DNA from: CADCWK01 sp965218235
Lineage (GTDB): Bacteria > Chloroflexota > Chloroflexia > Thermomicrobiales > UBA6265
Length of the DNA stretch: 64,000 nt
Direction: 5' to 3'
Assembly: GCA_965218235.1 (NCBI GenBank)
Contig: OZ244596.1
Location: 2,352,835-2,416,834 of the forward strand
The translations under genes were made by a program, and so were the position numbers. Of this stretch, positions 7,659-16,593 are shown piece by piece. The notes below the pieces were generated by a model. The model had not been told where the DNA came from. It saw only the letters and a program-made list of their open reading frames with translations, and ran no database searches. Position 1 is the stretch's first letter, and each line of letters starts with the position of its first letter.

Positions 7659-9188
7659 ATGCAGAACGGCCAGCATGCCAATGGCTCCGATCCCGTCGCC
7701 CAGTCCGGCGCGGCGAACGGCGTCACCGGATCACCCAAGGCCGGCCCGACCACCGTCATCATGGGAGCGGGCCCGGGCGGACTCTGCTCGGCCTACGTCC
7801 TGAGCAAGGCCGGCGTCCCGGTCACGGTCGTGGAGCGGGCGCCGTTCGTCGGCGGGCTGGCCCGGACGATCCACAGGGAGACCGAGTACGGACAGTTCAA
7901 GTTCGATATCGGCGGCCACCGGTGGTTCACCAAGAGCGAGGAACTGAACGACCTCTTCAAGGAGGTCATCGCCGAGGAGCTCCTCTGGGTCAATCGAATC
8001 AGCCGGATCTACTTCGATGGCCACTACGTCGACTACCCGCTCAAGGTCGGCAACGCGCTCAAGGAGATGGGTCCGGTTTTCGCCGCCCGGGCGATGGCCG
8101 ACTACGGGATCACCCAGGTCCGCAACAGGGTCAGGCCGGCCGAGATCAACTCGATGAAGGATGGCTACGTCCTCCAGTACGGGCCGATGCTCTACAAGCA
8201 GTTCTTCGAGCGCTACTCAACCAAGGTCTGGGGTGTCGACCCGGCCGAGATGAGCGCCGACTGGGTGACCCAGCGGACCAAGGGCATGTCGATCATGACG
8301 GCCGTCAAGGACGCGCTGATCCCGTCCAAGGGCGCCGTCGTCTCGCTCATCGACGAGTTCATGTACCCACGGGACGGTTTCGGCCGCTTCTCCGAGCGAA
8401 TGGCCGACAAGATCACGGCCTGGGGCAATGACATCCGGCTCAACACCGGTGTGGAGAAGGTCCATCGCGAGGGGAACCGAATCACCCACATGACCGTTTC
8501 GACCGAGAACGGGCCGCAGACGATCGAGGCCGACCAGTTCATCTCGTCGATCCCGCTGACGCTGCTCGCCCAGATCATCGACCCGGTCGCGCCGCCCGAC
8601 GTCATCGAGGCGTCCAAGTCGCTGACCTATCGCAACGTGATCACCGTCAACCTGATGATCAAGAAGCGACAGGTCACTCACGACACCTGGCTCTACGTCC
8701 ACGACAGGAACATCCTGTTCGGTCGCTGGCACGAGCCAAAGAACTGGAGCGCGGCGATGGTCCCAAGCGACGAGTTCACGTCGCTGGTGGTCGAGTACTT
8801 CTGCTCGTTCGGTGACCAGATCTGGGGCATGACCGAGGAGGAGCTCGTCGAGCGCACGGTCAGGTACCTGAACGAGGACATGAACATGGTCAAGCCGGAC
8901 GAGGTCATCGGCGGCTTCACGATCCGGGCGCCGCGGGCATACCCGAGCTACCTCTCAGGCTACGAGGCGCACGTCGAGAAGGTCAAGAACTTCATCGGCC
9001 AGTTCGAGAACCTGCAGATCATTGGCCGCTACGGCACGTTCCGCTACAACAATACGGACCACTCGATCGAGACCGGTCTGCTGGCCGCCAAGAACATCCT
9101 TGGCGAGAAGCACGACCTCGACCAGGTCAACGCCGACAAGGATTACCACGAGATCAAGCGGGTACCGACGCCCGCATCGATCGGGTAG
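7659..9188 (+). CDS. FAD/NAD(P)-dependent oxidoreductase, UDP-galactopyranose-mutase-like
   Basis: This 509-residue protein has a Rossmann FAD site (VIMGAGPGGLCSAYVLSKAG, residues about 33-52, then ERAPFVGGLAR). It also has the features DIGGHRWFTKS, YVDYPLKV and TKVWGVDPAEMSADW, which belong to the large UDP-galactopyranose-mutase/protoporphyrinogen-oxidase-like family common beside glycosyltransferases. The C-terminus YNNTDHSIETGLLAAKNILG matches the family's flavin-contacting end. The likely role is a flavin-dependent sugar-nucleotide or lipid-linked sugar conversion; the true substrate is not determined. The first 30 residues are a polar extension. GAAAGGGA precedes the ATG. It sits between the two GT-C-like genes. 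Confidence 0.82.
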   Translation: MQNGQHANGSDPVAQSGAANGVTGSPKAGPTTVIMGAGPGGLCSAYVLSKAGVPVTVVERAPFVGGLARTIHRETEYGQFKFDIGGHRWFTKSEELNDLFKEVIAEELLWVNRISRIYFDGHYVDYPLKVGNALKEMGPVFAARAMADYGITQVRNRVRPAEINSMKDGYVLQYGPMLYKQFFERYSTKVWGVDPAEMSADWVTQRTKGMSIMTAVKDALIPSKGAVVSLIDEFMYPRDGFGRFSERMADKITAWGNDIRLNTGVEKVHREGNRITHMTVSTENGPQTIEADQFISSIPLTLLAQIIDPVAPPDVIEASKSLTYRNVITVNLMIKKRQVTHDTWLYVHDRNILFGRWHEPKNWSAAMVPSDEFTSLVVEYFCSFGDQIWGMTEEELVERTVRYLNEDMNMVKPDEVIGGFTIRAPRAYPSYLSGYEAHVEKVKNFIGQFENLQIIGRYGTFRYNNTDHSIETGLLAAKNILGEKHDLDQVNADKDYHEIKRVPTPASIG

Positions 9189-9343
9189 GATGGAAGTGGT
9201 GGGGCGGCAATGGCGCCGTCCTGCTACGTTCCGTCCTCATCGGACGCAGGGTTGGTCCGCGGAGCAATGGGTGCGTCATCCGGAGCCGTGGAGCCGTGGA
9301 GTCGTGATTTCCGGTTTGCGCTGTGTGGATCGGCGGGGTACGA

Positions 9344-10936
9344 ATGGCCGAGATAGCTGGACCTGTTTCCGTCAGCCCATCGGATTCATCCGTGGCCCGG
9401 ACCGCGACTGCCGCCAGGACCCGAACGCGCCTGATGGCGTTTCCGCTGCACCAGCGGTTCCTCGCCGCTCTTGTCCTGCTTTACCTCGCCAAGGCGCTGA
9501 TCTTCGTCTTCATCTTCCCGCCGTTCTCTGGTCACGACGAGGTGGCCCATTACTCTTACATTCGAACCGTGGTCGACGAGCACCGGGTTCCGTCGCTGCT
9601 CCAGAATCCCGCCATCGTCGCCACCAATGAAGCGGCGCGCGTTGCTGGAACGAACCGCTTTGAAAATCCCTATGTCGATCTTTTGCCCACCGACCTCTAC
9701 CAGTATTGCCGCTACACGCTCCAGTGGTTCTGCGACCCCACAAACCCTGCTTATGCCGAGAATTCGGTCCGGGTCACATCATGGGGTCGCGATGTGGACG
9801 GAAACACCCGCTATCAAGCGGATGGCGTGCAATATGCCGCTAACCACCCGCCGCTCTACTACCTCCTCATGGCGCCGATCTACTGGCTCAGTGAGCAGGC
9901 TGGGGCGAGCGTGGAAACACAGTTGTACCTGCTCCGTTTGGCCGCGATTCCGTTTGGTCTGGCCGTCGTTCTACTGTCCTATCTGACGACCCGACTCATC
10001 TTTCCCAGGGATGCGTTCCTGCTGATCTGTGTTCCGGCTTTCGTCGCCCTGCAGACGCAAATCTCGTACGAAGCAACGATGGTCAACAACGACATCGTCG
10101 CCATTGCTGCTTTCAGCTGGATCCTTTACCTCGTAGTCCGGGCCATCCGGGACGAGTTTCCGGCCAGGACGTCGCTCCTGATGGGCTTCGCGCTTGGACT
10201 CGGGATCATCGTCAAGTCGACATCCATTACCGGCGCGGCAATCATCGGTCTTGCGATGCTGACCCTGATCTCCTTCCGTTCGATCACGGATATCCGGGCT
10301 TCACTGCCGCGTTTCATTAGAACCGGTCTGATCATCGCCGCCCCGGCGATCGCCCTCTCGGCGCCGTGGTACGTCCACATGTACCGGACCTACGGCAACT
10401 TCACGGCACTCCCGCAGGTTCTTGACTTGCAGGAACAATGGAACCATCCGGCCGGAACGTTCTTCGGCCTGCTCTTAAACATCGACTTCTTCAAGGCCCG
10501 GTTCAGCGAACTCTGGGGACAATTCGGCTGGCGTGTGCTGCCGTTCGATCCGATCCTGATGCAGATCATTGCAGTCCCAACGATCATTGCCACAATCGGT
10601 TTGGTCCTGTTTGCGATCCGGTCGCTGCATCGGAACGGTCTCGGGGATCATGTTGGTCGCTTGGCTCGCTGGCAGTTCTGGGCGCTGTTCATGATGCTCG
10701 TCGCCTGCATCGTCGCCTACCTGGCGACGGTGCAGTTCGGCACCCAGTTCGACCTGACCCAGGCCCGGTACTTCTTTCCGGTCATCAACGCGCTGGCGAT
10801 CCTGCTGATGCTTGGATTACGGAGTACGATTCCGAGAAGATGGCACCCCATAGGTAGCGCCATGCTAGTTACGGCTCTCGTCGTTCTCAATGTGTTCGTG
10901 GTGACGTCCTACGTCATCCCGTACTACTGGCTCTGA
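9344..10936 (+). CDS. Polytopic GT-C-like / DUF2142-like membrane protein (paralogue)
   Basis: This 530-residue polytopic protein is a paralogue of the one at 5192. It shares FPPFSGHDEVAHYSYIRTVV in the first extracytoplasmic loop (Asp65-Glu66), HPPLYYLLMAPIYW and the closing segment that ends VVTSYVIPYYWL. It probably uses a polyprenyl-phosphate sugar, but its acceptor is unknown. The ATG at 9344 is chosen because GGCGGGG lies five to six bases upstream; a GTG seven codons earlier (9323) is the alternative. Third-position GC is slightly lower than in neighbouring genes. The next gene starts four bases after its stop. Confidence 0.78.
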   Translation: MAEIAGPVSVSPSDSSVARTATAARTRTRLMAFPLHQRFLAALVLLYLAKALIFVFIFPPFSGHDEVAHYSYIRTVVDEHRVPSLLQNPAIVATNEAARVAGTNRFENPYVDLLPTDLYQYCRYTLQWFCDPTNPAYAENSVRVTSWGRDVDGNTRYQADGVQYAANHPPLYYLLMAPIYWLSEQAGASVETQLYLLRLAAIPFGLAVVLLSYLTTRLIFPRDAFLLICVPAFVALQTQISYEATMVNNDIVAIAAFSWILYLVVRAIRDEFPARTSLLMGFALGLGIIVKSTSITGAAIIGLAMLTLISFRSITDIRASLPRFIRTGLIIAAPAIALSAPWYVHMYRTYGNFTALPQVLDLQEQWNHPAGTFFGLLLNIDFFKARFSELWGQFGWRVLPFDPILMQIIAVPTIIATIGLVLFAIRSLHRNGLGDHVGRLARWQFWALFMMLVACIVAYLATVQFGTQFDLTQARYFFPVINALAILLMLGLRSTIPRRWHPIGSAMLVTALVVLNVFVVTSYVIPYYWL

Positions 10937-10940
10937 TGAC

Positions 10941-11465
10941 ATGCATCCAACTGACGATGAGACAACCGGGGATCATCTGGACCGGGGGGCCAATCGGCAG
11001 GTCGATTCCGTCATAATCCCGGCTGAGTCTGAACTGGCCCGTGAACCGTTCAAGGCAGATCTCGACTCGGATCAGGCCCCACGGATGGCTCCCGCTGAGA
11101 CCATGTTGTCTTCGGGGCTCCGGATCATCATCGTGGTGGGCGTCGTCGTCGCGATTCTTGCTTACCTGGCGTTCGGGACGGTACTGGCCCGCAACGTCAC
11201 GTTCAATCGCTTGCTCGATCAAGGCGCTCTCAACGGTATCCGCCGGTACAGCCGGGAAACCATCTTGGATGTCTGGCGGACGATGTGGGACCGGGCGCCG
11301 GACTTCGGCTCGATCGATCTGACCCGCGGCATCCTGCTCGTCTCGACCGTCGCGTTCTTCGCCGCCTTCGTCATGATCATCACGCTGGTCTTCGTGCCGT
11401 CCCGCCGCGAGTGGGCAGCCGGGCTCGGCGACGGGCAGGAATCGGACACCATCGCTGGTGACTGA
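10941..11465 (+). CDS. Small membrane protein of unknown function
   Basis: I do not recognise this 174-residue protein. It has a polar N-terminus of about 55 residues, two membrane helices (about 58-82 and 130-152), a short loop between them containing ILDVWRTMWDRAPDFGSIDL, and a short acidic tail. The ATG lies four bases after the preceding GT-C-like gene, and its end overlaps the GTG of the next membrane protein by eight bases, so all three are probably co-translated. It may be an accessory subunit of a glycosylation complex. Confidence 0.68.
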   Translation: MHPTDDETTGDHLDRGANRQVDSVIIPAESELAREPFKADLDSDQAPRMAPAETMLSSGLRIIIVVGVVVAILAYLAFGTVLARNVTFNRLLDQGALNGIRRYSRETILDVWRTMWDRAPDFGSIDLTRGILLVSTVAFFAAFVMIITLVFVPSRREWAAGLGDGQESDTIAGD

Positions 11466-13596
11466 CGCTTCTTCAGCGGCTCTCGACGACCACCTCGTCC
11501 ACCCACCGATCACAGAATCGAACGAGCCGGGTCCAGACGCTTGGCCGGATGGGCCGCTCCAGCGTGTCGTCCGGGAGCCGCTCTCCATCGCCTGGCTGCT
11601 GTTCATCGTCGTGCTACTTGGTTGGTCGGCCTGGCATCTCGGCGCGACGCACCTGACCGCGACCGTGCGGACGGCCGACGGCTCGCTGATGAGCGTCCCC
11701 GATACCTTCGCGACGGTTGACCATCCCTTCCACGTCGCCCGGGCTCAGACGCTGCTCGACAGTCTCCGGGACCGCCAGATCCTGCGCTGGGTCGGGAGCC
11801 ACGAGGGCGGCTACCCGGTCGAGTTCTACCCCCTCGGGGTGCCGTGGCTCACCGTCGTGGTCTGGTCGATCTCGCTTGGGACGCTGGCGATCGCGTCGGC
11901 TTTCAAACTGGTCGTCATCGGCATATTCCTGGCGCCGGTCCTCGCCTTCGCCGGTCTGGGTCGCCTTGATCGGGTCGCCCTTCCGATCGCGGGTCTCGCC
12001 CTTGTCGCGCATCTGGCCGTCCCCGGTGAGTGGTGGAGTGGGGGCTACACCGAGACGGTCGAGTGGGGGCTGATTACCAACGTCGCGGCCTACGTCGCGG
12101 CGTTCGGCTTCCTGGCCGCCCTGCTCGCGTTCGTCCTCCAGCCGTCACGGTTGACGCTGCTGTTGTCGATTGGCCTGAGCGTCTTCGCCGTCGCTACGAA
12201 TACGCGGTCCACCATCGCGTTGGTCTGTGTCGGACTCGGCGTCATCGCGAGCGTGCTGATCCAGCGTGGCGTGACGCGCGAGACGGTGCGGCAGCTCGTG
12301 GCCCGGTACGCGGTCGTCGCGGTTCCGGCCCTGTTGCTCTCCGCGCCGCTCTGGCTGAACTCGCTTCGCTTCAGCAAACTCTACGAGTTCATCCAGTACG
12401 AGTTCTATGATGGCCTCTCCGCCTACTGGCAGTCCTCGGTCAACGCCGTCTCGTGGCCGGTGGTGACGCTGGCCATCATTGGCTTCGTCGTGGCACTGCT
12501 TGATCGCAGTCGGCTTGCCCCGATGGCCGCGACCTGGACGCTTGTCTTCTATGTCGTTGCCACCACCGTGCTCGGCGGACTTGGCCCGAACGGTGGGCTG
12601 ATCGCGCAGCTCGAGGCGACGCGGCTGATGCCGTTCCAGCGGCTCCTGATGATCTATCTCGCCGCGACGGCCGTCATGGCGGCGGTGCGGCTGCTCGGTC
12701 GATCTCGGCGATCAACCGTCCTCGTGAGCGCCGGATTGCTGACGATCACCGTGCTCCTCACGCTCGTCGTGGTCATCCGCCCAGTCTCGTCACTGCCTCT
12801 CGCTGAGCAGAGCATGTTCCCGGTCGAGACCACGGCCAACAGTCAGTACGCGGATCTGATCCTGGCGGTCCGGGTCGCGGACCGGATCGCGGCACCTGGC
12901 ACCGCGATCTTCATCGCCGGGAGTGAACTCAGCTGGCATCAGCCGATGTGGGCGCCAACGGTGACCGAGCGGCCGCTTCGTTACAACGACTGGCTCTGGC
13001 TCTGGCAGACCTGGCACCGGTCTCCAGCGCTGGAGTACGTCGGACAGGCGATCGCGCCGACCTCGCTCGACGACGCCCTGCGGCCCGAGGAGCTCGCCCG
13101 CCACGGGGTTGGCGCCGTGATCGCGCTCACCCCGCAGATCGAGGCACTGACCGATCAGGAGGACGATCTGATCCGGCAGGATGATGCGGCCGGCTACGCG
13201 GTCTATCGGGTCCAGGACAGCGTTCCGGTCGTGACCAGCGACGCCGGAACGACCGTCGAATCGAACATCGGCAACGGGCGTATCACGGCAACCGTCGAGG
13301 GGAACGCCGGCACGGTCACCATTCGGGAGACCTGGTTCCCCCGATGGGAGGCGACGGTCGATGGCAAGTCAGCGGACATCACACGCGACGCGTCGGGCCA
13401 GATGCGGATCGAAGTGCCCGCGGGTCGCGTCGCCCTGGAAGTTGTCTACGGCGTTGACGCGCTGGACATCCTCGGCCGGGTGGGGTCCATCATCGGGCTC
13501 TTGCTGACGCTGCTGCTGATGTCCCGCCCCAGGCTTGGTGGTGTCTGGTCCGGCATGGCGACGGCCGGATCTGTTCGGATCCGAGATGGCGAATGA
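11458..13596 (+). CDS. Large polytopic membrane protein, PTPS-related/YfhO-like (GT-C superfamily)
   Basis: This 712-residue protein has an N-terminal helix, a loop with DHPFHVARAQTLLDSLRDRQ and GGYPVEFYPLGVPWLTVVV, about twelve further helices, and a C-terminal extracytoplasmic beta domain (about 575-670) containing RETWFPRWEATVDGK, followed by a last helix. This arrangement matches the membrane family named after 6-pyruvoyl-tetrahydropterin-synthase-related proteins and the YfhO glycosyltransferases, which act on lipid-linked sugars. The start is GTG, overlapping the preceding gene. It is the last gene of the block. Sugar and acceptor cannot be read from the sequence. Confidence 0.76.
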   Translation: MTDASSAALDDHLVHPPITESNEPGPDAWPDGPLQRVVREPLSIAWLLFIVVLLGWSAWHLGATHLTATVRTADGSLMSVPDTFATVDHPFHVARAQTLLDSLRDRQILRWVGSHEGGYPVEFYPLGVPWLTVVVWSISLGTLAIASAFKLVVIGIFLAPVLAFAGLGRLDRVALPIAGLALVAHLAVPGEWWSGGYTETVEWGLITNVAAYVAAFGFLAALLAFVLQPSRLTLLLSIGLSVFAVATNTRSTIALVCVGLGVIASVLIQRGVTRETVRQLVARYAVVAVPALLLSAPLWLNSLRFSKLYEFIQYEFYDGLSAYWQSSVNAVSWPVVTLAIIGFVVALLDRSRLAPMAATWTLVFYVVATTVLGGLGPNGGLIAQLEATRLMPFQRLLMIYLAATAVMAAVRLLGRSRRSTVLVSAGLLTITVLLTLVVVIRPVSSLPLAEQSMFPVETTANSQYADLILAVRVADRIAAPGTAIFIAGSELSWHQPMWAPTVTERPLRYNDWLWLWQTWHRSPALEYVGQAIAPTSLDDALRPEELARHGVGAVIALTPQIEALTDQEDDLIRQDDAAGYAVYRVQDSVPVVTSDAGTTVESNIGNGRITATVEGNAGTVTIRETWFPRWEATVDGKSADITRDASGQMRIEVPAGRVALEVVYGVDALDILGRVGSIIGLLLTLLLMSRPRLGGVWSGMATAGSVRIRDGE

Positions 13597-13649
13597 GGCG
13601 ACGCAGGGCGAAACCTGACCACGGGGCGATGGTCGAACCGATCGCGAGG

Positions 13650-13988
13650 TCAGTGCGTCGCTGGGTGGACTCCGTCAGCGTCAACCTGTGTGTCCGGGGC
13701 GGCGTCCGCGAGCCACCGGCGACCGGTCTCGGTCAGCGTGTGGTGCCGGGTCTGCCCGGTTCCGCGCATGGTCCTGAGGAAGTTCCGGGCCCGGGCGCTC
13801 GTCAGGATCACTTCGAGGAAGCCAGCGGGCCAGCTGCCGCCATCCGGTCTGTCCCTCAGGAAAACGGTGTGAGAGACATGACCGTCATGGACGGCGATGA
13901 ACTGGAGCAGTCGACGAAGGAAGGGGTCCAGGGGGGATGGCATCGGTGGCCAGTCCGAACCGGCGACGACGGTGTTGGGATTGGACAT
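13650..13988 (-). CDS. Small possible winged-helix protein
   Basis: This 112-residue protein has a central part (FLRRLLQFIAVHDGHVSHTV ... GQTRHHTLTETGRRWL) resembling a winged-helix fold, with an LTxxGxxxL turn typical of wing or helix-3 regions in PadR/MarR-like regulators. The assignment is weak. Support for a real gene comes from good GC-ending codon use, an ATG start and a minus-strand extended -10 (TGTTAGACT) at 14074-14082. It is divergent from the unknown gene at 14138 and might regulate it; that link is inference. The opposite-strand open frame over the same bases (13593-14141) has no recognisable content. Confidence 0.55.
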   Translation of the reverse strand: MSNPNTVVAGSDWPPMPSPLDPFLRRLLQFIAVHDGHVSHTVFLRDRPDGGSWPAGFLEVILTSARARNFLRTMRGTGQTRHHTLTETGRRWLADAAPDTQVDADGVHPATH

Positions 13989-14073
13989 ACGGTGAACTGG
14001 CCCCTGGTGCGTGCGCCGATCCGCGGCGACAAGGACCCCGGATCACGGTCGGCGAGCTTCGAATTGATCCGAC

Positions 14074-14082
14074 AGTCTAACA
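14074..14082 (-). promoter_or_regulatory. Extended -10 candidate for the small regulator
   Basis: The minus strand reads TGTTAGACT, 86 bases upstream of the ATG at 13988. It lies in the gap shared with the divergent gene at 14138. Confidence 0.45.
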
Positions 14083-14137
14083 TTGCGCCGACCCAGGCGC
14101 GGAGCATGGCCGCGAATCGATCGAGGACGGAGGTCCT

Positions 14138-15340
14138 GTGACGCGCGATGTGGAGATCGTTTCAGACAAGCTGCCCGGCCGGACATTCGTTACCGCCTGC
14201 CTCGACCGCCGCATCATGGCCCTGGCCGACCGTGGGCAGTCGAGCGGAGCCGTCGGGGACCGGTGGGCGGCCATGTGCGCCGAGGCCGTTCGCGTGTGGA
14301 CTGGGGCGGAGCAGAGCGCACCGGGTGGAAGCGATCCGTTCCGGATCTCGCGGGTCGTCCGGCTGGACGACATTTCGGCTGTCGCCGCGACCGCATCGAA
14401 GCGCGGCCTGCAGAATCCCGACTTCCTGGTCCTCGGCACCGATGACGATGAGACGATCGTGCAGGGACTCGACGCCAAGTTCTCGGCGGAGACGGCCAAG
14501 CCGCGACAGGTCAGCGCCGGCGTCGTTAGCGACCTGCTCCAGCTTCGCGCGCTGCTCGAACCCATCACCGGCCCGATGCCGGAGGATGTCATCGTCATCG
14601 ATGGCATGTTCCTCTGCCCCGACTACCTTCTGACAAGGCTGGTCTTCAAGGGGCAGCCTGGGATGTTGCGGCCCAGCGTTCGCCCGGATCAGGTCATGTT
14701 GATCGAGGCACCCGCTGATGACTTCTTTCGCCCGGTTCCCGGAGGCAATCTGATTTCCGGCATTGCCAGAGTCGACGACCTGCCAGTCGAGATCGAGGAC
14801 AGCCTGCTCGCGTCGCTCTACTACTTCCGGCTGGTCCGGTCAGTCGCGGGGATCCAGTCGGACGAGCGCCGTCCGCTCCTCGGGAATGGAGAGCGGTATG
14901 AAGTGGACTACGACATCGTCAGCGGTGATCTCGAGGACCGTCGTTCCCGCGCTGTTTCAGCCATCGAACTCGTCCGGGAGTGGGACCGCGATGCCGACCT
15001 GATTCGCGGCCAGCGCGAAGCGGTCGAGCAGGTCGCCGCGCTGCCAATCATCGCCGGCGAACTACGCGACCGGATCGGTCGGGCGGCCTTCGCGTCGGGG
15101 CGCCTGGCGCCGTCGGTCAACCGGGTGCGCCGCCGGATCGGCAGCTGGTACCGAACCGAACTCCATCAGCTGGTCGGTCCCGTCATGCCACCAGTGGACG
15201 ACCTCGGTGTGACCCTGGATCGCATCGGCCAGGCCGGTCGGAGTCTGATGCCGGGGCTGGATCGTCGGACCGCGGAGATCGTAGCTGAAATGGTGGAGGA
15301 GTCACCGCTTCGCGAGGAAACCATCGACATAGCACACTAG
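14138..15340 (+). CDS. Unknown protein with PD-(D/E)XK nuclease-like signature
   Basis: I do not recognise this 400-residue protein as a named family. Residues 94-114 read as PD followed 17 residues later by DAK (NPDFLVLG ... GLDAKFS). A glutamate-bearing helix lies upstream (E49 in AAMCAEAVRVW) and an RQxS-type helix follows. This order (E, PD, DxK, helix) is that of the PD-(D/E)XK nuclease fold, although similar short patterns also occur by chance. The C-terminal half is mostly helical and rich in Arg/Asp/Glu. The start is GTG with GGAGG five bases upstream. It is divergent from a possible winged-helix gene. No partner methylase or helicase lies nearby. Confidence 0.6.
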   Translation: MTRDVEIVSDKLPGRTFVTACLDRRIMALADRGQSSGAVGDRWAAMCAEAVRVWTGAEQSAPGGSDPFRISRVVRLDDISAVAATASKRGLQNPDFLVLGTDDDETIVQGLDAKFSAETAKPRQVSAGVVSDLLQLRALLEPITGPMPEDVIVIDGMFLCPDYLLTRLVFKGQPGMLRPSVRPDQVMLIEAPADDFFRPVPGGNLISGIARVDDLPVEIEDSLLASLYYFRLVRSVAGIQSDERRPLLGNGERYEVDYDIVSGDLEDRRSRAVSAIELVREWDRDADLIRGQREAVEQVAALPIIAGELRDRIGRAAFASGRLAPSVNRVRRRIGSWYRTELHQLVGPVMPPVDDLGVTLDRIGQAGRSLMPGLDRRTAEIVAEMVEESPLREETIDIAH

Positions 15341-15419
15341 TTTGAGCAACATATCCCAATCACTTTTGTTCCCGGTTCCAACCGAAACCAATCTCGTTCT
15401 CGGGCGGAGTCAGGCGGAG

Positions 15420-16475
15420 CTAGTTTGGAGAGCCCGACGGTACTTCGGTTCCGCGAGCTGCATTTCCGGACGTGCGGTGGGTGCGCATCCGGGCATCCAC
15501 CTGCGGCCCGATCTGCCGGACCCAGGCGCCGGCGGCCCACCACCCGTAGGAAGCGACCGAGGCGCCGGCGATGACGTCGCTAACGTAATGCTCACCGAGA
15601 TAGACCAGCGCGATCCCCATGGAGAGCGCGTAGAAGATCGCCAGCATCCGCCAGCGCTTGCCGAAGTATCCGGCCGGGAAGATCAGCAGGAAGGTGATCG
15701 CCAGGTGAATCGAAGGCATCGCGGCGATCGGATTGGACTCGCCGACGACCTTGTAGCTTGCCTCGTAGAGCCCGCTGCCAAGCTGGGCGACGACGGCCTC
15801 CATCACCCTTGAGACGGTCGGCGCGGCGGCGGTGCTGCTGTCATCCGAGAGCCAGGGAGGGTTGGTGGGGATCAGGAAGTAGATCGCCAGCCCAACCGAG
15901 AGCAGGATAGTCAGCGCCGCGATGAACCGCTTGAAGACAGCCGGGTACTTCTGCCAGAGCCGGAACGCGAGAACGTGCGGCACAAGGAAATACGACCAGT
16001 GGACGAACGTCAGGTAGAAGTCCCACCAATGCAACTGGTCCGGATCGAAGAAGTCCGACTGGAGGGTAATGGTGGGGATCTGGCCATCGAACAGCCACCG
16101 CTCGAAGTGGAGGACGCGGAGATTGACAATGTGGGCCAGCGGCGTCTCGTCGGCGAAGGACCTGAGGAAGGTGAAGGTCGCCCAGATCGCGCCGTACGGG
16201 ACGAAGGCGAGGATGAACGACCGAAAGCGGCTGACGGGCATGAAGAGGACGGCGAGAACGGCGAACAGGCCCCAGCCGAGGAATGAACGGTTGGTGAACA
16301 GGGCGGCGACGACGATGACCGCCGCCAGCGCAATCCGGATCCACATCTGACGCGACAGACGCCGTCGGCCCCGTGGGGTGCCAGCGGATGCGGGTATACC
16401 AGCAGCGGCGGACTCGGCCCGCACGATCAACTCACTGATCGGACGATCGCCGCTCTCGTCCTCTGCGCTCTTCAT
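15420..16475 (-). CDS. PAP2-superfamily membrane phosphatase / inositol-phosphorylceramide-synthase-like
   Basis: This protein of about 351 residues has five to six membrane helices and the PAP2 active-site parts NPIAAMPSIHLAITF (C2-like, catalytic His) and LGEHYVSDVIAG (C3-like, His and Asp). It matches the PAP2_3/Aur1-like branch that handles lipid phosphates or transfers phospho-head groups. The likely role is lipid phosphate turnover or phospho-inositol-type lipid synthesis; the substrate is unknown. The frame is open to a GTG at 16568. A promoter-like TGATAGAGT at 16569-16577 would place transcription start inside that extension, so the ATG at 16475 is preferred. The gene lies downstream of the prfB-ferredoxin pair. 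Confidence 0.82.
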   Translation of the reverse strand: MKSAEDESGDRPISELIVRAESAAAGIPASAGTPRGRRRLSRQMWIRIALAAVIVVAALFTNRSFLGWGLFAVLAVLFMPVSRFRSFILAFVPYGAIWATFTFLRSFADETPLAHIVNLRVLHFERWLFDGQIPTITLQSDFFDPDQLHWWDFYLTFVHWSYFLVPHVLAFRLWQKYPAVFKRFIAALTILLSVGLAIYFLIPTNPPWLSDDSSTAAAPTVSRVMEAVVAQLGSGLYEASYKVVGESNPIAAMPSIHLAITFLLIFPAGYFGKRWRMLAIFYALSMGIALVYLGEHYVSDVIAGASVASYGWWAAGAWVRQIGPQVDARMRTHRTSGNAARGTEVPSGSPN

Positions 16476-16568
16476 CACCGGCGTGATCGTGTCGCGCTTG
16501 CTATCGCTCAAAATCGCGGGTCCTCGACTCAGGGCACGACGGCACACTCGCGCCTTAATGTTTCCCAC

Positions 16569-16577
16569 ACTCTATCA
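16569..16577 (-). promoter_or_regulatory. Extended -10 candidate for the PAP2 gene
   Basis: The minus strand reads TGATAGAGT. Transcription starting about seven bases downstream would give a leader of roughly 85 bases to the ATG at 16475. Confidence 0.35.
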
Positions 16578-16593
16578 GAGCACTATCACGCGT

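Noticed and set aside
13593..14141. 182-codon plus-strand open frame
   Set aside because: No recognisable content; the opposite strand carries a better-supported small gene with a promoter-like element.
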